From JBNJFY01 sp051747265 (GTDB lineage Bacteria; Bacteroidota; Rhodothermia; Balneolales; Balneolaceae), in contig JBNJFY010000003.1 of assembly GCA_051747265.1 (NCBI GenBank), positions 248,001-312,000 on the forward strand: 64,000 nt of DNA, written 5' to 3'. Position numbers and translations under genes: made by a program. Of this stretch, positions 19,076-27,827 are shown one piece after another. How positions within the stretch are numbered: position 1 is the first letter of the stretch; each line of letters begins with the position of its first letter. The notes under the pieces were generated by a model that made no database searches, was not told where the DNA came from, and was given only the letters and a program-made list of their open reading frames with translations.

Positions 19076-20431
19076 ATGATTATGAACATGTTTAAAAGAT
19101 TACCATGGCATACGCTGCTAGCTGGATTGGTAACTGCTTTGCTGGTAGTGAGTTGCGATATCGTTGAAATAGATGATAAACCTGATCCCAACGGACCAAG
19201 TCTGGAAGGGCTACTCCAAGATGCTACAGCCGATGAATTGGCCAACGTGGTCACCGGAATAGAATCAGGTATGCGTAATGACCTTAACCTCTATTATGTG
19301 GATGTTAATGTCATTGGTCGTGAAATGTACCGATTTTTATCAGCCGAGCCTCGCTTTACGGGCGAATTGCTTGGAAAGGATAACGCGGTATTGGATGATA
19401 ATACATTTTACACGACACGTCCCTGGGGTGCCCGATATCGGGTAGTGCGAAATTCGAATATCCTGATCGAAGCTGCCAATGCTTCCACTCAAATTTCGGA
19501 TGAGCAACGTCAAGGAGTACTCGGATATGCGAAGACCATGCAAGCGTATCAGTTACTGCTCAACTTGAATCTTACCTATAATAATGGGATTCGAATTGAT
19601 GTAGCTGGGGACGAACCTGGTCCGGTAGTTGGCTATTCTAATGCTCTTGAGCAGCTTTCTGGCCTTTTGGATGAAGCCTATACCCACTTAGGAAATGCTG
19701 GATCTTCCTTTGCATTCAGTTTATCCGAGGGGTTTAGTGATTTCAATTCGCCAACGACTTTTGGCCTATTCAACCGTGCTATAAAGGCACGTATTGAGAT
19801 TTACCGAGGTGAGGCACAAAATGCATTAGATGCATTGGATAACTCCTTTTTGAACGAATCAGGAGATATTTATTTTGGTGCCTACCATAACTTCTCAACA
19901 GCAGGCGGTGACCAAATTAATCCGGTATACGAAAATCCGGATGCTCCGTCTGGTGATTCTTGGCTTGCTCATCCCAGTTTTATCGAAGACTCAATTTCGA
20001 GTGATGATATCCGGTTAAACAAAGCATTTGAGCGGACTAGTTCGGTAACCTTCGATGGTCTTACCAGTGGCTATGGATTTTATCTCTATAAATCTCAGGT
20101 CGATCCTATACCTGTTATCCGCAACGAAGAGTTGATCCTAATCAAAGCTGAAGCACTGATTAATCGAAATACCGGTACGGACTTAGCCGATGCCGAAACG
20201 TTGATCAATTATATTCGGAATCAAGCAGGGCTTCCCGATTACGGTGGGGCAACAACACAGTCTGCCTTATTGGATGAAATGCTGCTGCAACGGCGTTACT
20301 CCTTATATGGAGAAGGGCATCGTTGGATTGATATGCGCCGATATGACCGACTGGATGAGCTACCCATCGACAGAGCCAATGATGATGTATGGGAGCAGTT
20401 TCCTATACCCAGAGATGAAAACGTAAACTAA
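19076..20431 (+). CDS. SusD/RagB-type surface lipoprotein
   Basis: The substrate-capturing lid of the SusCD complex. A signal peptide ends in the lipobox LVVSC (Cys at about 27), so the protein is a lipoprotein. The rest is the helical TPR-like SusD fold, with the family signature near the end (RNEELILIKAEALIN, then LLQRRYSLYGEGHRWIDMRRY). At 451 residues it is on the short side for the family. Three Met codons lie in the first five residues (19076, 19082, 19088), so the exact start is uncertain. It is co-transcribed with susC and ends at a strong terminator. Confidence 0.92.
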   Translation: MIMNMFKRLPWHTLLAGLVTALLVVSCDIVEIDDKPDPNGPSLEGLLQDATADELANVVTGIESGMRNDLNLYYVDVNVIGREMYRFLSAEPRFTGELLGKDNAVLDDNTFYTTRPWGARYRVVRNSNILIEAANASTQISDEQRQGVLGYAKTMQAYQLLLNLNLTYNNGIRIDVAGDEPGPVVGYSNALEQLSGLLDEAYTHLGNAGSSFAFSLSEGFSDFNSPTTFGLFNRAIKARIEIYRGEAQNALDALDNSFLNESGDIYFGAYHNFSTAGGDQINPVYENPDAPSGDSWLAHPSFIEDSISSDDIRLNKAFERTSSVTFDGLTSGYGFYLYKSQVDPIPVIRNEELILIKAEALINRNTGTDLADAETLINYIRNQAGLPDYGGATTQSALLDEMLLQRRYSLYGEGHRWIDMRRYDRLDELPIDRANDDVWEQFPIPRDENVN

Positions 20432-20458
20432 AGCGCCCGTTCTGTTTAGAATGGTATT

Positions 20459-20488
20459 AAAGCCGGTGCGTCTGCACCGGCTTTTTTT
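20459..20488 (+). terminator. Intrinsic terminator after susD
   Basis: A perfect 9-bp GC-rich stem (AGCCGGTGC at 20461-20469 with GCACCGGCT at 20474-20482), a 4-nt loop and a run of six or more T. It ends the susC-susD unit and separates it from the peptidase gene. Confidence 0.92.
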
Positions 20489-20601
20489 GATAATGGATTG
20501 CACCACAAAGGATTTCGCAATTTTACGTTTCATTTGGTGCTGAGGATTTATATCGTGCAAAGGATGTAAATCAATCAATTTGAAACGAAATAGGAGATAA
20601 A

Positions 20602-22245
20602 ATGAGGATTAAACGCTTAGGATGGCAATGGTTGGGAACCATGCTACTGGCAGCCCTATTGGTTGCTTGTAGTGGTACTACGGATTCCGGTGAAATGACT
20701 ATCCAGGATCGACTAAATCAATATACCGAGTTTACATTGGAAGCTGATATCAGCCAGCTGAGTGAAAATCAGCAGCAAATGATCGAACTGATGATTGAAG
20801 CTGGTAAAGCAATGGATGACGTCTTTTGGATGGAAGCCTATGGGGATCGTCAGGAATTGATGGATCGATTAGCGGATCCCAAAATGCAACGATTTGCTGA
20901 AATCAACTACGGTCCTTGGGATCGTCTGAACGGAAATGAATCGTTTGTGGATAATATTGGTCCGAAACTGGCTGGAGCCAACTTCTATCCCGCCGACATG
21001 ACCAAGGATGAATTTGAGGCATGGGGTTCTGACGCCAAAGATGATTTATACACATTAGTGCGTCGTGATCAGCAAGGAGAGTTATACACCATCCCGTACC
21101 ATGAAGCCTTTAAAGATCAGCATGAGCTAGCCGCCTCCAAATTGGAAGAAGCCGCCGAGCTGGCTGAAGATCCGGGCTTCAAGAAGTATTTGAATTTGCG
21201 TGCTGAAGCATTACGCACCGATGATTATCGTCCCAGCGATATGGCGTGGATGGATATGAAAAATAATCAACTCGAACTGGTGATTGGTCCTATTGAAACC
21301 TATGAAGATCAGCTGTTTGGATATAAAGCGGCTCACGAGACGTTCGTATTAATCAAAGATATGGAATGGAGCGACCGGTTATCCCGATACACCAAAGTGC
21401 TTCCTGAGCTGCAAGTCGGCTTGCCGGTTCCAGAAGAATATAAACAGGAAACGCCGGGACGTGATTCGGACCTGAATGCCTACACCGCGGTTTATTACGC
21501 TGGTGATGCCAACGCGGGATCTAAAACCATTGCGATTAACTTGCCCAATGATGAGCAGGTGCAATTGGAAAAAGGAACCCGACGCCTGCAGCTTAAAAAC
21601 GCGATGCGGGCCAAATACGATAAAATTCTGGTTCCCATATCTACACAGTTGATCAAGGCGGATCAGCGGAAACACATCACCTTCGATGCGTTCTTTGGAA
21701 ATACCATGTTCCACGAGGTGGCTCACGGATTGGGCATCAAGAACACCATTAATGGCAAGGGAACCGTACGGGAAGCACTCAAAGAGCACGCTTCGGCCTT
21801 GGAAGAAGGGAAAGCAGATATTTTGGGCTTGTATATGGTACGCAGCCTTCGGGATCAGGAGATGATTGATGAAGGATCTATGGAGGATAACTATGTAACA
21901 TTTCTGGCTTCCATTTTTAGATCTATCCGTTTTGGATCCTCCAGCGCACACGGGAAAGCCAACTTGATTCGCTTTAACTACTTCAATGAGCACGGGGCGT
22001 TTACCTACGACAACACCACCGGTCAGTACGCGGTCAACTTTGATCGCATCCCGGAAGTGACCAACATGCTTTCCGAGAAGATCCTTACCCTGCAAGGAGA
22101 TGGGGATTACGAAGGTGTTCAGGCATTCATCGATCAGTACGCCGTAGTAGGGTCCCAATTACAGAAAGCCTTAGATCAGTTAGCCAGTCAAAATATTCCC
22201 GTAGATATCACTTTTAACCAGGGAAAGGCGGTGCTGAGCAAGTAA
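20602..22245 (+). CDS. Dipeptidyl-peptidase III-like (M49-like) zinc peptidase lipoprotein
   Basis: A 547-residue lipoprotein: the signal peptide ends in the lipobox LLVAC (Cys at about 23). The zinc site is HEVAH (His371-Glu-x-x-His375) followed about 30 residues later by EEGKAD, which would supply the third ligand Glu as EExxA(D/E) does in family M49. Most M49 enzymes have a six-residue HExxGH, so the five-residue HExxH here is a variant; a bacterial DPP III with a pentapeptide motif has been described from Caldithrix. It would remove dipeptides from oligopeptides in the periplasm or at the surface. It follows susCD but has its own upstream region after their terminator. Family assignment is from motif pattern and overall resemblance. 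Confidence 0.75.
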   Translation: MRIKRLGWQWLGTMLLAALLVACSGTTDSGEMTIQDRLNQYTEFTLEADISQLSENQQQMIELMIEAGKAMDDVFWMEAYGDRQELMDRLADPKMQRFAEINYGPWDRLNGNESFVDNIGPKLAGANFYPADMTKDEFEAWGSDAKDDLYTLVRRDQQGELYTIPYHEAFKDQHELAASKLEEAAELAEDPGFKKYLNLRAEALRTDDYRPSDMAWMDMKNNQLELVIGPIETYEDQLFGYKAAHETFVLIKDMEWSDRLSRYTKVLPELQVGLPVPEEYKQETPGRDSDLNAYTAVYYAGDANAGSKTIAINLPNDEQVQLEKGTRRLQLKNAMRAKYDKILVPISTQLIKADQRKHITFDAFFGNTMFHEVAHGLGIKNTINGKGTVREALKEHASALEEGKADILGLYMVRSLRDQEMIDEGSMEDNYVTFLASIFRSIRFGSSSAHGKANLIRFNYFNEHGAFTYDNTTGQYAVNFDRIPEVTNMLSEKILTLQGDGDYEGVQAFIDQYAVVGSQLQKALDQLASQNIPVDITFNQGKAVLSK

Positions 22246-22275
22246 CAAATTTTATTACATAAACTTGCGTAGGTG

Positions 22276-22310
22276 AAGCCCTGTCAATGGTGGCAGGGCT
22301 TTGCTATTTC
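22276..22310 (+). terminator. Probable terminator after the M49-like peptidase gene
   Basis: An 8-bp stem AAGCCCTG (22276-22283) with CAGGGCTT (22294-22301) and a 10-nt loop lies 30 bp after the stop. The following tail (TGCTATTTCT) is only moderately T-rich, so efficiency is doubtful. Confidence 0.6.
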
Positions 22311-22415
22311 TAATGTCCGAATGCCTGTAATAGTCGGTTTCTAATTGAATTAAGTTATCCAGAAGAGTACCATACAAACAGAGCCAATCATAATCCTATA
22401 TAGGAGGGCATCACT

Positions 22416-22793
22416 ATGGATGACAATGCATTTCTCGATGCGGCCGAAACAGGAGACCTAGAAACCGTTCGTGCTTATCTGGATCTAGGCGGATCCGTTA
22501 ACACCGCTGATGAGCATGAACGAACTGCTCTGATCAAGGCCGCTAAACATGGGCATATTGATATCGTCCAATTTTTGATCGAACATGGAGCAGATGTAAA
22601 TATACGCGATAATCGCGGAACCAATGCACTCTACTGGGCGTCGGCAAATGGCTACGTGGATATTGTGCATTTGTTATTGCAGCATCACAGCGACGTCGAT
22701 ATTCATGACAATCGCGGTTGGTCTGTCAAGGATCAGGCCGCCTCTCATCACTACAATGAGATCCTTACTATGCTGGATGGGGTTAAAACCTGA
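22416..22793 (+). CDS. Small ankyrin-repeat protein (cytoplasmic)
   Basis: A 125-residue protein made almost wholly of about three and a half ankyrin repeats, each with the hallmark pattern of TALIKAAKHGHIDIVQFLIEHGAD. It has no signal peptide, so it is probably cytoplasmic and acts by protein binding. The start is well supported by AGGAGG 11 nt upstream, one of the strongest Shine-Dalgarno sequences in the window. It stands alone between two terminators. The larger ankyrin lipoprotein at 23108 shares the same repeat type, and the two may be related by duplication. Binding partner and role are unknown. Confidence 0.85.
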   Translation: MDDNAFLDAAETGDLETVRAYLDLGGSVNTADEHERTALIKAAKHGHIDIVQFLIEHGADVNIRDNRGTNALYWASANGYVDIVHLLLQHHSDVDIHDNRGWSVKDQAASHHYNEILTMLDGVKT

Positions 22794-23107
22794 TTCAGTT
22801 TTTTTATATCACGGTATTTTTTCAGAGGCCATCGACTATCATCGGTGGCCTTTTTATGAAGCATCACTATCCAGGTATTACCGGCTGAAGAATGAGGATT
22901 ATATCCAATGATGAATTGTTGTTAATCTTACTATTGCCCAAAGTATAATAAATACAAGTATTTAATTGTTTGGCTAATGTAACACCTCGGCCTAGCAGGT
23001 CGCAGTTAGGAGTATTTATTTCAAAATAATTACTACAGGTGTGGAAAAATTGATGACACCGTTATACGTTTATAGTTGTTCCACTTCATATAATCATAAA
23101 AAACAGC
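22794..23107. other. Intergenic region between the two ankyrin genes
   Basis: The 314-bp gap begins with the terminator at 22826-22855. The rest is AT-rich with no ORF supported by a ribosome binding site and no RNA gene that I can recognise. It presumably contains the promoter of the ankyrin lipoprotein. Confidence 0.5.
22826..22855 (+). terminator. Intrinsic terminator after the small ankyrin gene
   Basis: Stem AGGCCA (22826-22831) with TGGCCT (22846-22851), extended inward by four pairs including one GU, followed by TTTT. Placed 33 bp after the stop codon. Confidence 0.8.
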
Positions 23108-23893
23108 ATGTCACCACGATTAATTAGTCTAGTTATTTTCGCAGTGGGAATCATCAGCAGTTGTGCGCCCGATCCCAAGGAGCAATTATCCAAGCAGGAT
23201 ATCGACTTCAACAAGGAATCGTTTATTGAGGTCGCCGAAAACGGAAATATTGAAGCGGTAAAACTATTTATCAAAGCGGGTATGAAAGTGGATGTGGCTA
23301 ATGGGTGGCAGGAAACAGCCTTGATAAAATCGGCTGAGCAAGGCAACGTGGAAACCGCTTCGTATCTCTTGGAAAATGGCGCCTACATTGATATGCGAGA
23401 GATGCGGGGCAAAACGCCGCTATTGGTAGCCGCGGAAGCCGGACATGCTGAACTCGTAGATTTACTATTGGAAAATGGCGCCTATGTGGATACCCGTGGC
23501 GCCCGATTTCGGTTTACCCCGTTGATTTATGCCAGTTTTAATGGGCACTTTGAAGTAGTCAAAGTATTAGTCAATAACGGTGCGGATGTAAACGCGACAA
23601 ATAAAGATGGAGGCACCTCATTGATGAACGCATCATTCAACGGCCATGTAGATATCGTACGCTATTTAATAGCTCAAGGAGCCAATCTAAATGCGCAACT
23701 CAATGAAAATGGCTATTCAGCGCTGATGTTTGCCGCGGAAAAGGGCAATACGGAAACTGTTCAGGTTCTAATAGATGCCGGTTGTGATCCCCAATTGGAA
23801 GATGATAAAGGCCGCACCGCTGCAGATATCGCCCGGGAATTCGAGCATCCGCAAGTGGTAGAAGTGATCAAGTCTGATGGGCAGATCAACTAA
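23108..23893 (+). CDS. Ankyrin-repeat lipoprotein
   Basis: A 261-residue protein with a signal peptide ending in the lipobox IISSC (Cys19) and about six ankyrin repeats (from about residue 35 to the end), several with the consensus TPLLVAAEAGHAELVDLLLENGA split across helix pairs. It should be anchored in a membrane with the repeats in the periplasm, an uncommon location for ankyrin repeats. It lies downstream of a cytoplasmic ankyrin protein but with its own upstream region. It may bind a periplasmic partner; none is evident. It converges on the methyltransferase gene with 31 bp between stops. Confidence 0.85.
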   Translation: MSPRLISLVIFAVGIISSCAPDPKEQLSKQDIDFNKESFIEVAENGNIEAVKLFIKAGMKVDVANGWQETALIKSAEQGNVETASYLLENGAYIDMREMRGKTPLLVAAEAGHAELVDLLLENGAYVDTRGARFRFTPLIYASFNGHFEVVKVLVNNGADVNATNKDGGTSLMNASFNGHVDIVRYLIAQGANLNAQLNENGYSALMFAAEKGNTETVQVLIDAGCDPQLEDDKGRTAADIAREFEHPQVVEVIKSDGQIN

Positions 23894-23924
23894 TTGAGTC
23901 AGAGCACTGTACCCCGTTCAGACG

Positions 23925-24647
23925 TTATCGTCCGGCGTAGATCATGAAAATAGCCGGGCGTTTTTGAATTTTTTCAGCCCCTTTCGCTTTCCATTCTTCA
24001 ACCTTCATGGATTCAACCTGTTCGCTGGGTAACGTTAGATCCACCGCCCGACAAAAACCTGTTTTGGGATGACAGGTATTGATAATGCTTTCGGTGAGTT
24101 CATCATTGCGATGAGGCGTTTCAATAAAGATCTGCGTTTGATGCTGTTTGCGCGAAATCTGTTCCAATTTCCGCAGCTCTTGTTCTCGCTTTTGTTTATC
24201 GCGTGGTAAATACCCGTGAAAAGTAAACGATTGCCCATTGAAGCCGGAAGCCATTAACCCAAGCAAAATAGAAGAGGGCCCAACCAGCGGAACAACCGGA
24301 ATATCATAGCTATGAGCTGTTTTGACCATCTTGGCTCCCGGATCAGCCACCGCGGGTGCGCCCGCCTCGGATAACAAACCGGCGTTTCGTCCTTCCAGCA
24401 TCGGCTTACACAAATCAAATAACTCTTCTGGCGGGGTGTGCTTATTGAGCTGATAAAACTCAATCTCATACGGTGGTACGGTATCGCCCACCCACTGCAG
24501 AAATCGTTGCGCGGATTTAATCTGTTCTACAAAAAACACATCCAGCTGACGAACAATCTGCAAGACATGTTCGGGGATGGTATTGTTGGAGGGGGTTTTG
24601 CCCAATGTATTGGGAATTAAGTAGAGTTTACCCAATTCAAAGCTCAT
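23925..24647 (-). CDS. RsmI-like SAM-dependent methyltransferase (tetrapyrrole methylase fold)
   Basis: A 240-residue protein of the TP methylase superfamily, closest to RsmI, which 2'-O-methylates C1402 of 16S rRNA. The N-terminal LYLIPNTLG stands where RsmI has its LYxVxTPIGN motif. LLSEAGAPAVADPG and VPLVGPSSILLGLMASGF are the SAM-site motifs, and FHGYLPR is also RsmI-typical. It is shorter than E. coli RsmI (about 286) because the C-terminal domain is missing, as in the short Bacteroidota paralogue. It may therefore be a paralogue with another target. It is the last gene of a minus-strand operon; its start is 2 nt after the upstream stop. Confidence 0.82.
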   Translation of the reverse strand: MSFELGKLYLIPNTLGKTPSNNTIPEHVLQIVRQLDVFFVEQIKSAQRFLQWVGDTVPPYEIEFYQLNKHTPPEELFDLCKPMLEGRNAGLLSEAGAPAVADPGAKMVKTAHSYDIPVVPLVGPSSILLGLMASGFNGQSFTFHGYLPRDKQKREQELRKLEQISRKQHQTQIFIETPHRNDELTESIINTCHPKTGFCRAVDLTLPSEQVESMKVEEWKAKGAEKIQKRPAIFMIYAGR

Positions 24648-24649
24648 AA

Positions 24650-25147
24650 TTATTGATCCAGATCTACGCGTTCAAACTGTAATTCCTGTGGATGGTCTCC
24701 CTGCTTCAACTTTTGGTGGGCATATCGATGGGCCATAATTGCGATGCCCAGAGTGATCAATAGGGAAAGTAGCATCACACCGATATTCATCAAGACCATT
24801 TCCCGATGAGTCTCATAGGTAGGCATCATCACAATTTCTTGAAAGCTATCCTTTTGATAACGTATCGGAATGACCTGTATCTCCATTATTTGAGAAGCCA
24901 GCTGCACTGGAAGAGATAGTTTCCGTTCAATGGTTGCCCCATCCTGGGTAGTGAATTTTAATACCACGTATCCATTAGTCTGAGCGGCTATCTGTTTGAT
25001 GTCGAAATCCGATACTGTAGCCGTATAGCTATCTCCATGAGTATAGGTGCTCTCCAATCCAAAATAGACAGCCGATTGATGTGCGGTTAATCCCAGTAGA
25101 TACAAGGGGAGTAGCCAGATCAGATAAATTAGTTTGTATGAATTCAT
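24650..25147 (-). CDS. Membrane protein of unknown function (two membrane helices)
   Basis: A 165-residue protein with an N-terminal hydrophobic segment (about 5-22), a central beta-rich domain of about 95 residues that would be outside the cytoplasm (Tyr/Thr-rich, EYxATVSDF-like strands), a second hydrophobic helix (about 117-140) and a charged cytoplasmic tail. The layout resembles DUF3592-type proteins, but I cannot confirm that. It lies between the 52-residue membrane protein (17 nt upstream) and the RsmI-like gene (2 nt downstream), so all are likely on one transcript. Confidence 0.7.
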   Translation of the reverse strand: MNSYKLIYLIWLLPLYLLGLTAHQSAVYFGLESTYTHGDSYTATVSDFDIKQIAAQTNGYVVLKFTTQDGATIERKLSLPVQLASQIMEIQVIPIRYQKDSFQEIVMMPTYETHREMVLMNIGVMLLSLLITLGIAIMAHRYAHQKLKQGDHPQELQFERVDLDQ

Positions 25148-25164
25148 TTATAAACAATCAGAGA

Positions 25165-25323
25165 TTAGTACGTCAACGCATAGTAGATCACATAGATCCA
25201 ACTGAGCAAGCCGTGAATAATGGCCCACAAAATGGATTTGTTCAACGACCAGGATATGGTAACTGCTAGAGCGGTGCCTAAGGTAATTCCGCCCCGAACC
25301 GATTCTTTTACATTGGATGCCAT
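25165..25323 (-). CDS. 52-residue membrane protein
   Basis: Found by reading the minus strand between two genes: ATG at 25323 to TAA at 25165. The product has a short charged N-terminus (MASNVKESVRGG), a hydrophobic helix (about 13-27), an NKSILWAIIHGLL segment and a second hydrophobic stretch rich in Trp and Tyr (SWIYVIYYALTY). It fills the gap between the serine-hydrolase-like gene (4 nt upstream) and the next gene (17 nt downstream), which is how real operon genes are packed. Similar short SILWAIxHGxLxWxYVIYY proteins occur in Bacteroidota as conserved hypotheticals as far as I recall. Function unknown. Confidence 0.7.
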   Translation of the reverse strand: MASNVKESVRGGITLGTALAVTISWSLNKSILWAIIHGLLSWIYVIYYALTY

Positions 25324-25327
25324 AATA

Positions 25328-26581
25328 TTACTTCTGTAGTGCTGGATTTGATTTATTTCCCTGGTGTTGTGCCAGAGAATCCATCGTACGGGTAAAAGAC
25401 GATTTAGATACCTGATGTAACGCAGGATCCCAAATTAATCGCTGTTGGTAATCCTGATGCATATAGTTGCTGCTCATATGTAACCAGAAAGCAACCGGCA
25501 ACTGATCAAAAAAAACAGCTTGGGCAGTCGGAGCTCCCGTATATCTGGAAATCCCCATATCAATTCCATTTAAGATACCCATGCGATTATCATATATGGC
25601 GGCATAACGGGTCAAGTCGTTAGACAATTGTTGCTGTTCCATGGGCCAGTTCAGTAATTCCCAGAGATGTTGACTGACCGATGTGTTAATAATTTCCTCA
25701 TTATAAATTTGCTCCATGAGTTTGGCTAATTCACGGGCCGTAGATTGCGGGAAGAAGCGATAGAGATCCCGTTCCTGCATGAAACGAAGTCCCAATCCAT
25801 CTTGCTCGGCATAAAGGTCCCGGATTTGGACTCGGTAATCATCATCGTTCATGTATCTATGATGCCAGCGTAACACCTGTTGGTTCCACCGCTCAGTCGA
25901 CCAACGATTCAGGGAATCCATGTGGGCTGCAAAAGATCGGTCGAATACCTGGGGGTTGATGGCAATATATAGGCCGGAAAAGGGAAGGGGTGTTTCCGTT
26001 TGGGATAAGCCCAACTCAGTAATGAGGTTATCGAGGGTGTTAAATCCAATTCGGTCGTACAGGTAATCAGCAAACACCGGATCATTATATTCCAGCATCA
26101 TTTGAGCAACTTGATTGATCGATACTTTGCCATTCTCAATTTTGCCGCGTTTTTCCAGCACTTCCCAAACATCAGCATGGGTGGTACGCTCAATATTGGG
26201 TAGTTGATATCGGTCAAGCGTATCAATAGCAATCATCTGATTCTTTGACCAAGCCCCTTGATCAACTTGCTGGGCATAAGCGATAGCCAAAAAGATATTT
26301 CCAAGTGAAGCCATGGTTCGAGGGATATCCGGCTGATAGTAAATACCGGTATCTGGGCGGGTGAGATCATAGGAAACCACAGAAACATGGTCAGGGTTGA
26401 GCTCCATGTATTCTACTAAGCCTTCAAGTGAATAGGTTTTTTCCACCCATTCACTCCCTTCGGCCAAACCATCCTGATTTTCGAACAAAGTATCAAAAGA
26501 GTCCCAGTTCAGACCAAATATTAATAGCCCCAAGAAGAGAACGACCAAGAGAAAATATAAAAGACCTTTGAGCAGGCGCAT
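25328..26581 (-). CDS. Membrane-anchored serine beta-lactamase-fold protein, probably catalytically inactive
   Basis: A 417-residue protein with an N-terminal membrane anchor (about 6-23) and a periplasmic domain that resembles class A beta-lactamase or penicillin-binding folds. The segment MASLGNIFLAIAYA (S92-L-G-N95) occupies the SxxK position, but Lys is replaced by Asn. LEYNDPVFADYL (Y165-N-D167) stands where SDN is expected, and YTG near 347 where KTG is expected. All three catalytic motifs are therefore altered, so a non-enzymatic binding or sensing role is more likely than hydrolysis. The fold assignment is my inference from motif spacing. It is the first gene of a four-gene operon with a 166-bp upstream gap. 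Confidence 0.65.
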   Translation of the reverse strand: MRLLKGLLYFLLVVLFLGLLIFGLNWDSFDTLFENQDGLAEGSEWVEKTYSLEGLVEYMELNPDHVSVVSYDLTRPDTGIYYQPDIPRTMASLGNIFLAIAYAQQVDQGAWSKNQMIAIDTLDRYQLPNIERTTHADVWEVLEKRGKIENGKVSINQVAQMMLEYNDPVFADYLYDRIGFNTLDNLITELGLSQTETPLPFSGLYIAINPQVFDRSFAAHMDSLNRWSTERWNQQVLRWHHRYMNDDDYRVQIRDLYAEQDGLGLRFMQERDLYRFFPQSTARELAKLMEQIYNEEIINTSVSQHLWELLNWPMEQQQLSNDLTRYAAIYDNRMGILNGIDMGISRYTGAPTAQAVFFDQLPVAFWLHMSSNYMHQDYQQRLIWDPALHQVSKSSFTRTMDSLAQHQGNKSNPALQK

Positions 26582-26747
26582 ACACCAATAATTATTTGTG
26601 ATAGAAAGCCTGCTAATATATCAAATTTTTGGGGGATATGATTCCTCGGAACCCAATCAGACTTTAACTTTATAAGGTGGTGAAAAAACAATATACTGTG
26701 CTCGGTTATGTTTACAATAACGATGTTACTAAGCTAATTTATTTACG

Positions 26748-27644
26748 TTGAGTCTAGAGTCACATTCGGATAAACGCAGTCAGCATCGGTACTTCATTAA
26801 CAGTCGCGGGAAAAAAGTATTAGCTCGTCACTGGCTGGCATCAAATCCGGTATCCAATCTGATAATCTTACCTGGATACTCCGAACATTCCGCCCGATAC
26901 CATCCTATCGCCAATCGTTTTGTAGATCATGGATGCAATGTTTTCTCCATGGATTATGAAGGACATGGCAAAAGTGATGGATTAAAGGGGGATATTCGAG
27001 AGTTCAGTTATCATGTGGATGACGTTCAACAATATTTAAATGCGATCCGAGAAGAAAATGAGGGCCCAATTTGGATGTTGGGGCACTGTATGGGTGGTCT
27101 TGTAGCCACCCAACTGGCTCATCGACTTCAATCCAAAGAAATGATCCAGCGCTTAGTACTGTCCGCCCCATTATTTTCGTTTGGATCCGAAGTTCCACGT
27201 ATAGTTCAAGACACGGCCAAATACGTTTCCAGCATGGCCGCCACTTTCCCCATCTTGTCAGTGGAAGAAGATTGGTTGAGTAGTGATGCTCATGCACTGG
27301 AAAATTTTCGAGAAGACGAGTTGAACTATCATGGGAAATTACGTGCCCGTATGGCTTCGCATCTGATCCAGAATGGGAAGGATGCTCGAGAAAAGCTGCT
27401 GGAGTTGGATAATCCTGTTTTATTGGTTCATTCACAGGAAGATCTTTTTGCCGATCCATCCTTTGCTTTAGAACTGGCAAAGGATGAGCATGAGGCCCCA
27501 CATTTATCTGTGGAGCTATTAGAGAAAAAAGGGCATATGCAACTTTTTGAATCAGGCTGGCAAGATATCATAGATCAAGTGATAGATTGGGGGAACGATT
27601 TATGTTGCTCTCCACCGGTATCGTCCCAAGTCTCGAAGCAATAA
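26748..27644 (+). CDS. Monoacylglycerol lipase-like alpha/beta hydrolase with Cys nucleophile
   Basis: A 298-residue alpha/beta hydrolase of the monoglyceride lipase/lysophospholipase type. LPGYSEHSARY supplies the oxyanion hole and DYEGHGKSDG is the usual following strand-loop. The nucleophile elbow reads GHCMGG, so the catalytic Ser is Cys114 (codon TGT). Asp232 (HSQEDLF) and His263 (KKGHMQLFE) complete a triad. Cys nucleophiles occur in dienelactone hydrolases, where the elbow is GxCxG, but are unusual in this lipase group. The start is TTG at 26748; no in-frame ATG lies near it, and the reading frame is closed upstream. No signal peptide is present. It is transcribed alone. Confidence 0.85.
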   Translation: MSLESHSDKRSQHRYFINSRGKKVLARHWLASNPVSNLIILPGYSEHSARYHPIANRFVDHGCNVFSMDYEGHGKSDGLKGDIREFSYHVDDVQQYLNAIREENEGPIWMLGHCMGGLVATQLAHRLQSKEMIQRLVLSAPLFSFGSEVPRIVQDTAKYVSSMAATFPILSVEEDWLSSDAHALENFREDELNYHGKLRARMASHLIQNGKDAREKLLELDNPVLLVHSQEDLFADPSFALELAKDEHEAPHLSVELLEKKGHMQLFESGWQDIIDQVIDWGNDLCCSPPVSSQVSKQ

Positions 27645-27827
27645 ATTTAAGAGTAATTTGAGGCAGTTGACTAAATAATATTAGGTATTCCGCTGTAAAC
27701 CCCTTACATTAGGGCGTTACATTTAATTCCCCACCTAGCAAGTGTTAGTATTTAAAGTTACGGTATTCAATTCCTCTCTTTTCTACATCGCACTTAGGTG
27801 CACAAATACAACAAGGTTTTAGTATAT

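Noticed and set aside
22624..22911. Second frame inside the small ankyrin gene
   Set aside because: It overlaps a well-supported ankyrin gene with a strong SD and reads through its terminator.
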